A stretch of 64,000 bases of DNA, from the NCBI GenBank assembly GCA_002794775.1, contig NBAY01000034.1:124001-188000 (forward strand). Reading direction: 5' to 3'. Shown in pieces: positions 35,804 through 46,870 of this stretch (the stretch's first letter is position 1; each line of letters begins with the position of its first letter). Source of the DNA: Porodaedalea pini (Eukaryota > Basidiomycota > Agaricomycetes > Hymenochaetales > Hymenochaetaceae). The position numbers and the translations under genes were made by a program. The notes under the pieces were generated by a model. That model did no database searches, was not told the origin of the DNA, and saw nothing but the letters and a program-made list of their open reading frames with translations.

Positions 35804-36976
35804 TTATGCAGAAGCAGTCGCTGACGCGGTGGCGATAGGCGCAACGATCGACGCAGATGGAGAGTCTGTCGGAGCAGCAAACGACGCCGAGTCTGTTGGG
35901 GCGCCTCCAAAGCCGCTGCCGCTGAAGCTAGGGTGCGTCTCATTGCCCGCGGGCCCCCGGTATGTGCATCCACTGTTCTGTGGGACACCTGCGCTCAGCG
36001 AGCCACTTGGCGCAGAGAACGCGGGGGATTCAGAGCCAGAGGGGAGGGGAGGAGGAGCACCAGAGCCGGACGGACCGCCGAATCCACTACCATTGCCGCC
36101 TTGCACAGGGAAGCCGGAGCCGGATGGAGCTGGGAAGGAAGCACTGCCGCTGGGCTGCGCGAAGGTGAAGGAGGCGTCGCCGGAGCCGGTGGGGAAGGTG
36201 AAGGATGCGGAGTCGGAGGGGTCAGAGCGTGCGATGAGCGACGCTGAGCTGTCATTAGAATCGGAGGAGTCGGTACCCGTCTCCGTGGGGTCCACAGAGC
36301 TGACCGTAGGTGCAGAGGTCTCAGAAGGCGCCGAATCACCAGGTCCACCAGTAAAGCTCGGGTCCCCGCTTGCATTTCCACTCGGCGCTCCCCCAAAGGC
36401 CGTCACAGACGCCGTCGGGTCCACAAATGAGAACGAGCCGGTAGGAGAAGGGATGTCGCCCGAGCCCGAGCCAGATGGGAATCCTCCGCCTTGACCGCCC
36501 TGACCAGTGCTGTTAGTGCCTGAGGTCGAGTTTCCGGGCAATCCACCACAGAAGCCAGTGTTGTTTCCAGAGCCGCCGAAGTCAGGGTCGGAGGTGCTGT
36601 TGCCAAAGGGACTGCCAAAGCCTGTGTCGGTGCTGTTTCCAGAACCTCCGCCGAAGCTAGGATCGGTAGCGTTGCCACTGCCAGGGTCTGTGCCGTTGCT
36701 GCTGCTGCTGCCACCGGCGGATGGGCTCGTACTCGGCGTGCCGGCTACGGTGGTCGTAGAGCCGCTCGGGAACGAGAATGACGCGCTTGGGTCGTTCGTG
36801 CTATTATCTGTACATAAAATTTACCAGGTAAACCCACTGCAACAACAAAGTCTAAAAGGGATAAAGGACTTACCCTGACGCTTGGTAAGCCCGTTGACCG
36901 AAAACGGGCGAGCATCCGCTGTGCTTGCAACGAGAAGAGCTGCGAGGAGGAAAAACGGAGTAGCGAGTCCGACCAT
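35804..36976 (-). CDS. Gly/Ser/Pro-rich secreted protein, copy 1 of a tandem pair
   Basis: Two exons (36976-36874 and 36807-35804) give 368 aa. The signal peptide (MVGLATPFFLLAALLVASTADA) is followed by RPFSVNGLTKRQ, whose KR is a likely Kex2 processing site; the intron falls one base into the next codon. The rest is low-complexity Gly/Ser/Pro/Thr with Asn-Ser-Thr sequons. It contains many PSGS and DPS units and two cysteines (GFCGG, SGCTYRG). There is no GPI signal or catalytic domain. The gene 1.7 kb upstream (38632-39610) has the same signal peptide pattern, a first exon of identical length (103 nt) and the same intron phase, so they are tandem duplicates. A cell-wall or matrix role is likely only from composition. 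Confidence 0.8.
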
Positions 36977-38631
36977 TTTGGCTTGTATCCACAAGTTTGT
37001 TTATTCGAGAGAAAGAGAGGTGAGACGTGTGAGTGTAATGAGTAAGGATTGGTTGATAGTTGGTACAGATGTGTAGTTGTTTCAGTGCTAGCCGAGCAGA
37101 CGCTATAGAATGCTTTGAAGAGAGGTGTATGATTTTTGATGGCTTCGTTCGCAGCTGTATCTATACTGACCAGCTACTTATTTAAATTCGGAGCTGTCAG
37201 TCCGTCGGCTGCACTTTTTCATTGCAATTGCGTGCTGCTTGTTCGGAAAATAGGGCTCACGATCATCCGGAGGTGATGCTCCGAAGGCTGCTGCGGGGCT
37301 CCTCGTTGCGGGGCGGCGCTCGGATGAGTCTTGGGGTGATGGAGCTCGCAGCATACTCAGAGAGGAAAACAAGAATAGTCAGTGGCCAGGGTTGAAATCA
37401 TGAGCTGGAAGGCGATTGGACAGTATGCGGAAGCCGCGCTATTTTCTTCCGCAGAACTTGAAAAAACTTCCAGTGACTTTCATTTGGCCGCAGGAACCTT
37501 TTGTCAGTAGAACTAGATAAATAGTCTGGCACGAGAGTTGTTCACCAATATGTCGATGGATAAACCTCTGTTTTCGCCGAACGACATAAGAAAACGGCAG
37601 CAGAAAACAAGCCAGTGTGCGTCCGGGCGGGACTGTGTTGATCTGCATCACAATCGCGGTTCCCGAGACGCAGCACTGAGGGCTGCGGAGGCCAATATTA
37701 ATCAACGACTGAAAAATAGAGTGAGGCCTAGGAGGCCAAATTTCAAGAAGGGTCCAGAAATTAGCCCGTGCCAGTGGTCCGAGTCGACGACGCAGACGAA
37801 GACGCAGATGACGCAGACCGCAGTCAATTCATTTTGATCGGCGATCGACCGTTGCTAAACCCTAAATTAGAGCTCAAATATTGATCTAACGTAGAGGAGC
37901 ATAAAGGACGGTCTCAACGCCTGAGCCTAGAGGTTACAAAAAGGCCTTATATATCTCATCGTACTGCGTGGCCCGAGGTATGGACAAATGACTTAAGTAC
38001 TGCAAATTAACTCATATTCAAGCGAAGCAATTCTTTATCCCTCTCTACATCCTCTGAAAGGAAGAGTTCGGCAAATGTACATTTGAAATGATGCCCGACT
38101 CGGCTTGCAAAGAAAATATGATTAATATTGTTCATATTCACGTTCAGAAGCATTTCTTTCCTGTCACAGAAAAAAGAAAGGGTCGACCAGGAAATCACAA
38201 GCATTAATATTCGTCGCCCATTCAGCGAAATCAATCCTCCCAGAGTTCCAAGTGCATTTTATCCACATCATATTTGTAAGAAAGAACGACCGAAATACAT
38301 CCACAACACAGGTATATAACGCACTTTGGCTACACAACGTTCCACAAGAACAAGGTAAAAAAAAGCCAGCCGCTTGACCCATCCACCCGGAAGACTAGGC
38401 TGGAGCGTCGACTCCGACCCAAAGGAATCCGAACAGACAAAGGACTGCTGAGAAATGCACATGCATGCTAGTGCAACGCGCGTCTCGCGCGCTCAAAAAC
38501 CAAACCAAACCAAACCAATAATAGCAACAAATAATTCATACGAGAATCGAGAATTGGAAAAACTTTGGAGAAACGAAGCCACACACACAACGCTCAGACT
38601 GTGCGCTCGGTCTTCGAATGGTGTGCCGCGT
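36977..38631. other. Promoter and spacer of the tandem pair
   Basis: 5' region of copy 1 and 3' flank of copy 2, both minus strand. A 16-nt word, ggtccagaaattagcc, at 37751-37766 recurs at 40186-40201 upstream of copy 2, with 27 nt around it matching at all but four positions, so a piece of upstream sequence appears to have been duplicated with the gene. No further gene was recognised; the short frames here are not convincing. Confidence 0.5.
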
Positions 38632-39610
38632 TTAGGCAGAGGCGGACGGCGCAACGCTCGGGGTGCCGCTCGGCCCAGGGAACGAAATAGAGGGGAAGCC
38701 CGAGCCAGAGGGAACAGGGAGGGAGAGTGAGACAGACGGATCTCCACTAGGGAAGCTGGACGGAACTGGGAACGATAACGAGGCGGATGGATCGCTAGTG
38801 GGGAAGCTGGATGGGACTGGGAACGACAGCGAGACAGACGGATCTCCACTGGGGAAGCTGGACGGAGCTGGGAAGGAGAGCGAGACAGACGGATCTCCAC
38901 TGGGGAAGCTAGATGGGACTGGGAACGACAGCGAGGCGGATGGATCACCAGTGGGGAAACCAGAAGGCGCATGGAACGAGAATGTACCAGTCGGATCCGG
39001 CCGCGGGAACGAGAACGAGAACGACGGCTCGCCCGACTCCGTCGGAACCGCAGATGTCGCAGAGTCGGAGTGGTGGGCGCCTATGAAGAGTTTGTCTGAC
39101 AGAGACTCGCTCTGGGTAGGGGAGGCGCCGGATGGGATGTCCGAGTCGGAGGGGTCCCCGCTGGGGAAGCCAGAGGGGAAGCCAGAGGGGAGGCCGGAGG
39201 GCACGGAGAATGAGAAAGTGCCAGTAGGGTCCGGGAACGAGAACGACGGGACGTCGGTGCCGGTGGGGATAGAGAAAGAGAAAGATGGGATGCCTGTTCC
39301 AGTTGGGATAGGGAACGAGGAGGGTAGGCCCGTGCCTGTGGGGATAGAGAGCGAGGACTCGGACTCGGAGGGCGCGGAGGGCGCGGAGGGACTGCTCGGA
39401 AGCGGGAAAGACGCGCTCGACTCTGGGCCTGCGCACGTAAATCATCGAGTAAGTAAATTATTCCGATAGACATAGACACAAAATAGGCGAGAGAGAAAGG
39501 AGCTCACCCTGACGCTCAACGAGCACGTTGCCCGCGAGAGGGTGCGCAAGGATGGTGCTCGCTGCGATGAGTGCCGCGAGGAGAGAGAACGGAGTAGCGA
39601 GTTTGGCCAT
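38632..39610 (-). CDS. Pro/Ser-rich secreted protein, copy 2 of a tandem pair
   Basis: Exons 39610-39508 and 39428-38632 encode 299 aa. The signal peptide MAKLATPFSLLAALIAASTILA aligns position by position with copy 1, and the first exon ends with ERQG, where copy 1 has KRQG. The mature part is built of imperfect 16-18 residue units. Each has Ser-Phe-Pro, Thr/Ser-Gly-Asp-Pro-Ser, Ala/Val-Ser-Leu-Ser-Phe-Pro and Val/Ala-Pro; about six consecutive copies lie near residues 200-285. No cysteines are apparent in the mature part and no GPI signal is present. Such repeats expand and contract easily. The protein is probably secreted and structural; no family name was recognised. Confidence 0.8.
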
Positions 39611-40898
39611 GTTTCCGGTCTGTATGAAGATGACTTGTAAAAAGGAGCGGGCGAGTACTGACTTGAGAGCCGAATAGCTGATGCCCTGGTTGTATTTATA
39701 CCTACGGCGGGCTGGAGGGCTCGAAACATTAGTTCAGTAGATGACACAACTCATTGCGTGCTCGTACAGACAAGGCGGGTCCAGTTGCTGGAGCTCGCAA
39801 CATAGTCGGCTAGAGAAATCTCAATAACGATTGATCATGAACAATATGAGTGGAAACCGGGGCGTTCTCAAAAGCAAGATACCCACGGGCCGCAGCTTCT
39901 CTCACAATTTCCGTTTCGTCGCGGGATCTTTTCTCAAGGAAGAAAAGACAGCATTGGACACATGAGGACTGCGCTGATGTATAGAACGTTCGCTTTCGCG
40001 AATTCGGAATAGCATTGGAAAACGGCGGAATAACTAAAATAAACATACGCCGCCATCAGGTATTGCGTTCGATCACGATGGAATTGTCGGGAATGACGCA
40101 GAACGAGGGTACTGCGGATGTGCAATTAGCGAAATTGAAGAACATGCAAAAACATATGGAGGAGGAGCAAGTTAATTTCGAGGATGGTCCAGAAATTAGC
40201 CATACGACGACGGTGGACATGTGTAAATTGATCGTCGATCACCCGGGCCGTCGCAACTTAAAATAAACCAGATTTGGAGCGCCCTCGACAAAGAGCTGAT
40301 CATGAATTCAACGTCGACTCGTTCCTTGTTCGCAATATCGCCGAAGAGAAAACACAGACGGCCATACGGAGCACAAATTTGACAAAACAGAGAAATTGGT
40401 ACCAGTACTATCAATGCATAACATAATATTAATAGCATTAAATTGGGACCCTAAGTACACAACAAATAACTACACATTCTACATGCAATTATATCGGGAG
40501 GCCGTTAGCGTAAATTGGATCAGCAGAAAGCCAGACGGGATGCGAGAGGGATAGACAATGAGAAGTACATCAACATCATGGCAACAGAGAAGGGGATGAA
40601 TACTAAGGACGAAGAACAAATTAATTCGAGTATAGCATATATGGAGCGAGTGCAGAATAAATAGGACTTATGGAGAAGAAAGTCATGGCGAGTCAATGTG
40701 TTTGTCATTTAATGTAATGAAAGAGAGGTCGTGGGCATTCCGAGGTAATTAGAATGTGAATCCGTAGTTCCGATTGCATGCATGAGTGAAAAATGGACGA
40801 AATTGCCGTTGCGATGAGCCGAAATAGATTTCGTCCCTTGCCCGAATCAAAAGACATCTTTGAAGAGAGGAACAAGACACAGTGCGTAGGATCTGGGA
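39611..40898. other. Promoter region of copy 2 and gap to the F-box gene
   Basis: Carries the TATA element of copy 2 and the partly duplicated upstream segment described for copy 1 (shared word at 40186-40201). From 40270 to 40898 no gene was recognised. Confidence 0.5.
39693..39700 (-). promoter_or_regulatory. Candidate TATA box of secreted-protein copy 2
   Basis: Reads TATAAATA on the minus strand, 83 bases upstream of the ATG at 39610, a normal distance for a fungal TATA promoter with a short leader. Confidence 0.5.
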
Positions 40899-42867
40899 TT
40901 AAAATGTGAAGACATCGATCTGCTTCATGTCCCCATTCGCGAATGCCATAGCCTAAGGACGCGTCAATCAATACACGTTCATAAGCGAATGATAGATGGA
41001 AAAATAACATACCGACAAGCCAATAACGCGCTCCTCATCTATCATGAATCCCGAATACGGGCCAGTCTCCGCCTTGAGTGTCGCCTCGCGGTACGGCAGC
41101 CGACTCTCCACCCCACCACCGCGGAACACAGCACGGTCGCGCACGAGTGACGGCCCAGCGACGAGCCGGTGTGCGCATGCGACGTCCGGCTCCGCGCAGT
41201 CCGCCGCTTCGTGCAACCGGTCGTCCTCCGCGCCCGCGCGCGAGGGGTGCACACAGAAGTCGAGCACTTGCATCCGGCAGCGCGTGCTGGGCCATGCATT
41301 ATGCACTGTGCGAACGACGCGTGAGCCGTGGACGTATCTGTAGACGTGGCATATGTTGAGTTCCCTGATACTGTGAAGAAGGAAAATATAAAGCGCACCG
41401 TTGCCATGCATGTGTACTCCTCTCGGAGAACCAACGCGTGCTACGAGGGCCCCACTCGTCCCAGGGAATTTCCACGTTCTTCCGCGCATTAGATGAAAGA
41501 TTGCGGTCTGCATACTTCAACAGCGCGCGGTTAAGCAGCACAACGACAAAGCTCGCCGCATGTCCCGCGACCGTATGGCCGAGTTCTGAGTCCGAGGATG
41601 AATGCGGTGGTTGTGTGGGCTGCGTGAGCACGCTCATAACATGCACACGCGCGTCCTCTGACGTAGCAAACGGCGTGCCGGCCGGTACGTGCGCAGTGAA
41701 GGGTGAAGTGTGCGAGGAGAGCTCCGCATAATGATTGTTCGGCTGCAGCGGTGGGAGTAGAAGCGTCGTGCACTTGATATCAGCAAACTTGACAGGTCCA
41801 GGAGCCAGCTCGCCGCCGTTCGGCGTGCGAAAGGTGTACACCTTGATAGCCGCTTGCTGAAACCTACTGGTCATCATGAACGCATAATTCGAAAGCAGGG
41901 AAAAATCGTCCATGGACCGTGAATTGTGAGAATTGAGCTCGGACTTTGGACGGGGTCAGCATACCAGATGGCATAACAGCGTTTGACTGATCAAGACTTA
42001 CAATCAGTAGCTTGCCTTTCGTCCATTGCCATATGACCAGCCGCGGGACGGCGTGAATCCTGACAAGAATCGCAATGACATCGTCGCATATCTGGATTTC
42101 TGCTCCTTCGAAAGAGGATCTCATGATCTGTGTGAGTATCGGAAAGGATGCAGCGGGATGCTTTTCATTCGTCGAGATCGTACGAAGGTGAACAGTGATA
42201 GAAGGTTTCTCCCTAGATAGCATATTATTAGCAAAACGTTCCGAGTCCGGCTGGAGTAGAACACGCACATGTCCGGCTGCTCTACCAAAGCAATCAAGTC
42301 CTGAGTGGGATCAATACCAAAGTCCCTGCAAAGCAAGCCCACATCCTCGCGGACCAGCATCTCCGGCTCCTTGCGTGCGCTCGGCAGGTTCAAGAGGCTG
42401 AAGTGGCGGGAGCCGGGGTTTGGCGCAAAGACGGCGTCGTTCTGCAGGTTCATCGCTTTGGCAAACACGCCACCGACAAGTTCATATGCATGGCACTCTC
42501 CCGGAGTGGGCACAGTGATGCAGCGCTTGAAGTCCAGGGAGCGCCAAGCGCGTCGCCGCTCGAGCAGGAGCCGCATACGCTCGGGGATGGAGACATTGCT
42601 CGGAGGACCGTCGATTAGCCCATTCGCGCCTAGCTCGATCTTGTACTGCAGCGCGAGCGTGTCGCGGATGGCCTGCTGCCAGAAGCGACACACCTGGCAG
42701 TTCGTGTGAGCAAGTGAACTGAAACATGAAGTCTATATGGGACGTACGGCTGAACAGCGAACGAGGGTCCGCCAGTCGAGGCTGGTGAGTATCGTGACGA
42801 CAATTTCGAAGGGGACGAATGGGTATATGCCAAAGGGCGAGGTGTGCGTGAATGCGTGTGAATCCAT
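40899..42867 (-). CDS. F-box protein of the agaricomycete type
   Basis: Six exons: 42867-42748, 42693-42269, 42212-42002, 41943-41399, 41364-41013, 40952-40899. All phases are consistent and the protein is 568 aa. The N-terminal F-box (YPFVPFEIVVTILTSLDWRTLVRCSAVCRFW) would bind Skp1. Family blocks follow: LQYKIELGANGLIDGPP, ERMRLLLERRRAWRSLDF, YELVGGVFAKAM, LVREDVGLLCRDFGIDPTQDLI, VHLRTISTNE, WQWTKGKLLI, IPWDEWGPRSTRW, YVHGSRVV, a VLDFCVHPSRA-like block, MIDEERVIGL and a final IDVF. This order matches the many F-box proteins of mushrooms whose targets are unknown. Intron 4 (41398-41365) is only 34 nt, unusually short, so that junction could be wrong. Unlike the locus at 31886-33691, no stop interrupts the frame. 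Confidence 0.8.
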
Positions 42868-43374
42868 CGAGAGGGACGTTGAGCAAGTGATGAGTTCTCC
42901 GTGCCCAGATTGTGCTTTTATAGCTGCGAGAGAGTAAGGACCTAGATGATCGTTCATCATGATCCGTATCAGTTGGCGGTGCTTTACTTACGGCAAGAAA
43001 ATCTTGCCGGTGGCAGAGGTTACTGCCGGCAAAGACGGAAAAGGGTCGAGCGTCCTCAACTTCTCGTGAACAACGTGGACTAAACGCGGGGGGGATGTAG
43101 TAAACAGCGGACAGTGCCGACAGTGTCAAATGACGGTGAAGAACGGTCAGACGACGTTCACGACTAAAAGCAACAAAATGCCCACCAATAATTAGACGAG
43201 CATGTGGTGTGATATAAAATAGACGAAGAGCATCGAGGGTGGCAGACGAGACGGATGGAGAAAGAGAAGGTGAGGCGAGGCGATGGCGGTGGCGGATAGC
43301 ACTTTCTTTCCTACCACCATCATCCATCGTGGGAAAACTGCTTTGCCATCGCATTTCCGTCTCGTCTCTCCGCT
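42868..43374. other. Shared 5' region of the F-box gene and the retrotransposon
   Basis: The promoter of the F-box gene reads leftward from here. The 5' end of the non-LTR element probably lies within the last 70 bases. No separate gene was recognised. Confidence 0.45.
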
Positions 43375-45363
43375 ATGGACAACCGTATGTTGGCCAAAGC
43401 AAAAGCGTCTTTACACAAGACAAAGTCTTCCCGTTCCCTTGTTAATCCCAAGGACCCCACCAAGTGTGAGGAGTGTAAACAGGATCTCCCCTTTCACAGT
43501 CGCCAGTGTGTTAGTGGGACTGCCAAGTTATGTGTCGTTTGTGGTCGCGACAAGACCTACAACCACAACGACGCCGTGTGCGTTCAGGTACAAGCGAATC
43601 GTGCTAATTGGTCACCCGATGTCGAGGCGGACGAACACGCCGCCAAACTTCGTAAACAAGGGGATCTCCCCCCCCCACACCCGATATCGAGTCACAAAAC
43701 ACGCTCAAACGGTCGAATTCAGAGGAGGAACATAGGTCAACCCCCCCCCCCCCCCTCCCGTATCGAGAACGATGCTATGGACGACGATTTGTACATCCCG
43801 GACGAATACCCCAGTCAGGCCCCCCAGGTCGACAACGATATGAACGATATCGATGGACAAGAGGACCCGGCTATCGCCGAGAAGGTCAACCTTTCCTTCG
43901 CCGATCTTACTAAGGACACCATCAATACGATTAACACGCTCATTTCCCAACCCACGTGGATGTCTGATAAGCCCTGGTATGACGATCCTGTTCGTGCCGG
44001 GTCTATCCTCACCAACATTGGCTCCAATTTGGTATCTTGGATCAATAAATCCAATGCTTTGGACGATGAAACCACACTCCAGAACTCGGCTAACGAGAGT
44101 CTGGAAGCTTTTCATTCTACTTATCGCATTCACTCACCGTCCTTTAAACATGTTTTTGAGAATATTTATGTTAACAGTCAGACCATCCGCGACCAAGAAA
44201 TTACTGACACTATGCATGCTATGTCCAGGTCCATCCAGCACCTTTCGGCAGTTGTAACTTCTATTTCAGAAAAAACTAACACCATCGAAAAACAGCTTTC
44301 GGACACCCCGGCTCCCACAGTTTGGCCTTCAGTTTCCAATAACACTAACTCTAACAAACAGAGCAAAATTCTACCTGACTCTATCGGTGTTCGTTTCGTC
44401 CATGACCCCAAGTTTCCACCCCCGGCACCTATTGTCAAACAGCGCGTCCAGACCCTGAAAAATGGACGAACAGAATATGCTGCTGCTATTGCCAAAACTC
44501 ATGTTCCGGGTTCTGGTTATCGTATGACTTCAGAAGGCACAATCATCGCACCTGATGGTTATGCCCATTCAGCACACAATGCGCCTCGTGGATCACAAAC
44601 CAAAGTTTACTACCTCCTGTTGAGGCCATTGGAAATGGACCAGGATGGTTTTACTACCGTCACCTACACTAAAGTTGCACAGAAGAAACCAAAGGCCACA
44701 CCCACCAAAGTAGTCCGTATTACTGAACAGAACCCTGACGGGGAAGTTTCCACTGTTCCAATCAACCGGTCTAACGGATCGGTGAATACGCACGTTCGTA
44801 ATGTTCGATGCATTTTCTTTTCCCTTCCGGGCGACCTTGCAGTCCGCCCTTCTACCCTTTCTGTTAAAAACGCGGTGCGCGCAGGCCTTAAGGGCAATCC
44901 ACTCTTTAAACATCTTGTTGTCCTGAACGTGGAGTACATGTCCAACAGTAACCTTCTCATTGCATTTACTAACATCCATTCCGATTTTGATGCACAACAC
45001 AGCATACTCGTCACCCAGCTCAACCGGATAATCAATATCAGTGGCGCTAAGGCATTTACGCCTTCCCCGCAATTTAAAATGGTCATCCCTGGTGTCCCCA
45101 TTTTTGACAGAGACACCAAACTTATTTATTTGGAGAGGGATCTCATGGAGGAAATCTCTGCGCTCCCTCAATTTGAAGGCCATGAATTCATGTTCCCCCC
45201 CCCCCCCGGTTCATGTCTTCCATTGAATGACGCAACTAGCGCGACTTTTGCAACATTTCCATCATACTCAAAGACAACTCTCGCCTCTGCTTCGACCATT
45301 TCTTCCTCCACAACAACCGCTCCGTTCCGGTGTTTGGAGTTATCCGACGCCTCGAAGAAATGA
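43375..45363 (+). CDS. LINE ORF1, gag-like protein (open N-terminal part)
   Basis: A 662-codon open frame starting with a Cys/His-rich head: CEECKQDLPFHSRQC, then CVVCGRDKTYNHNDAVC, a zinc-binding-like arrangement. A disordered Pro/Asp-rich linker, a helical central region and an RRM-like segment (residues about 480-600) follow. ORF1 proteins of LINEs bind the element RNA. Poly-C tracts at 43744-43757 and 45197-45210 are likely slippage sites. After the second tract the frame runs out of register with the zinc knuckles, and the reading ends at 45363 in sequence that should be coding in another frame. Confidence 0.75.
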   Translation: MDNRMLAKAKASLHKTKSSRSLVNPKDPTKCEECKQDLPFHSRQCVSGTAKLCVVCGRDKTYNHNDAVCVQVQANRANWSPDVEADEHAAKLRKQGDLPPPHPISSHKTRSNGRIQRRNIGQPPPPPSRIENDAMDDDLYIPDEYPSQAPQVDNDMNDIDGQEDPAIAEKVNLSFADLTKDTINTINTLISQPTWMSDKPWYDDPVRAGSILTNIGSNLVSWINKSNALDDETTLQNSANESLEAFHSTYRIHSPSFKHVFENIYVNSQTIRDQEITDTMHAMSRSIQHLSAVVTSISEKTNTIEKQLSDTPAPTVWPSVSNNTNSNKQSKILPDSIGVRFVHDPKFPPPAPIVKQRVQTLKNGRTEYAAAIAKTHVPGSGYRMTSEGTIIAPDGYAHSAHNAPRGSQTKVYYLLLRPLEMDQDGFTTVTYTKVAQKKPKATPTKVVRITEQNPDGEVSTVPINRSNGSVNTHVRNVRCIFFSLPGDLAVRPSTLSVKNAVRAGLKGNPLFKHLVVLNVEYMSNSNLLIAFTNIHSDFDAQHSILVTQLNRIINISGAKAFTPSPQFKMVIPGVPIFDRDTKLIYLERDLMEEISALPQFEGHEFMFPPPPGSCLPLNDATSATFATFPSYSKTTLASASTISSSTTTAPFRCLELSDASKK

Positions 45364-45620
45364 AAGCCAGACCGACCATCAACCAGTGTGATAACTGTCA
45401 CCGCCTGGGCCATCCCGCCTCCAAGTGTCGCTCAGTAGCCCGCTGCGCAATATGCTCTGAACCTCACCGGACTGCCGTACATGTCGCCAAGTGCACTCCA
45501 TGCACCGCATCCAACCACCTGCAATGCGAACATTTTGCCCTGTGCATAAATTGCCAGGGCAACCACAGCGCCAGGTCTACGGAGTGTCCAGCTCACTGCA
45601 ATTATCATTCCCCTTACTAA
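45230..45620 (+). pseudogene. LINE ORF1 C-terminus with CCHC zinc knuckles, out of frame
   Basis: In a frame two bases off from the main ORF1 the sequence reads CFDHFFLHNN, VPVFGVIRRLEE and then three Cys/His knuckles: CDNCHRLGHPASKC (a perfect C-x2-C-x4-H-x4-C), a CAIC...HVAKC block and CINCQGNHSARSTEC. These knuckles bind nucleic acid in LINE gag proteins. The same frame contains TGA and TAG just upstream (about 45226-45240), so the join to ORF1 is broken both by a frameshift at the poly-C tract and by stops. Confidence 0.7.
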
Positions 45621-45626
45621 ACCCCT

Positions 45627-46400
45627 ATGACTGACTCAATTTCTGTCTTTTCTCTTAACTTAGGCAATTCAGAACCCACCTTCGACTATCTTTTACGTGC
45701 CTTTTCTTCTACACACGCTTCTCCCGATATCATTTGCTTTCAGGAGATCCCAACAATTTCTTCCGTCATTCCTTCCAAAATTTCTTCGCTCAGTTCTTGA
45801 GTTTTTCAGATTCGCAACGCCGCTCCATATACGGCTTTCCATTCTTCCTCACCTGATAAACCATGATGTTGTACACTTGTGCATCCTTGTATTATCCACC
45901 GTGTCTCCTTATACAATCCAATTCCTCATCCCCAAACATCACCATGATTTCTATTGCTCGTGGAGATCTAACCCCACTTCTACTTTGGAACGTATACAAT
46001 TCCCCTAGTCTTCACGAGTTCGAAAACCCTCTTCCTTCACTCCAGCTTCCCTCCAATATTTTTTTGGGTGACTTTAACCGTCACTCAGAGCTTTGGTCAT
46101 TCTCATCACAATCCTCCGAGTTTTCAAGATTGGCATCACTTGTTGACTGGATCAACGAGAATGGCTTACTCGTTTGTAACCCTCCCAACCAACATACTTA
46201 TTTTAACTGATCCAATCATTCTAAAACTATTATCGACCTCGTCATTGCTTCAGACGACTTCGCCCCATTTCTCTTAGACCATATTTCCATTTCAGACCCA
46301 TCCTTAGACATTTCTTCGGATCACCTTCCCATTTGTTTTTCTTTCAATCTTGACGCGCTTGCGCCACTTCCACAATCCCCCCTTCACTCAATTCGTTCTC
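45627..46400 (+). pseudogene. LINE ORF2 endonuclease domain, frameshifted
   Basis: ORF2 opens at the ATG 45627 with a VFSLNLGNSE strand and CFQEIP, carrying the Asn and Glu of the apurinic-endonuclease active site. The frame breaks near 45800 and resumes in another frame. There the later motifs are seen: ARGDLTPLLLWNVY, then FLGDFNRHSELW (the Gly-Asp-Phe-Asn motif), and near 46318 Ser-Asp-His-Leu-Pro, the terminal SDH motif. In active elements this domain nicks the target DNA. At least two frameshifts separate the motifs. Confidence 0.75.
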
Positions 46401-46411
46401 ATGACTTACCC

Positions 46412-46870
46412 GTGTTCATAGTGGAATTTTGCGCTTCTAACTTATTTTCCTTCTCATTAGAAGGAATTCATTCTCCCAAGGTGCTGGACGAACTCCTTTT
46501 TTCATTTCAATCTTCATTTTCAGATTTTGCCCTTATCTTTCTTCGCAAACGAAAACCCCGCTCATACTTTGGCCCCAACGCGTGGTGGTCTGAAGCTTGT
46601 TCGAAGCTCTATCACGCACATTGTCACAATCCTCACCCCGAGTCCCGACAACTCCTGGACACTGAAATTATGCGAGCCAAAAACACATTCTTTGGTGCCC
46701 ATTTACAACAATCCGATGTGCATACAGCTTGGCGCAATCAGTTTCTAGGTACCGCATGCCGCCGTACCCCTATCAGCACGCTGCGTATGTCCAATGGGTC
46801 ATTTACACTCACCGAAAATGACAAAGTGTCCCTCTTTTGCGAGATGTTCTTTCCCCACTATCGTATACAC
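46412..46870 (+). pseudogene. LINE ORF2 linker between endonuclease and RT
   Basis: An open stretch reading WWSEACSKLYHAH, AWRNQFLGTACRRTPIS and CEMFFPH. It corresponds to the region between endonuclease and reverse transcriptase in LINE polyproteins, where a Trp-Trp...Cys motif and a late Phe-Phe-Pro are common. It is cut by the solo LTR at 46876. Confidence 0.65.

Noticed and set aside
35829..36494. 221-codon plus-strand frame over secreted-protein copy 1
   Set aside because: Shadow of the Gly/Ser/Pro-rich minus-strand exon; no signal peptide or introns fit.
38663..39469. 268-codon plus-strand frame over secreted-protein copy 2
   Set aside because: Shadow of the repetitive minus-strand exon, shown by the perfect match of the signal-peptide exon on the minus strand.
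42482..43354. 290-codon minus-strand frame across the F-box gene start
   Set aside because: It is out of frame with the F-box protein; the correct frame gives the family motifs from 42867 on.
43744..45210. Poly-C tracts in LINE ORF1 as possible programmed frameshift sites
   Set aside because: Stops lie in the downstream frame right after the second tract, so a programmed shift would not yield a full protein; slippage decay is simpler.
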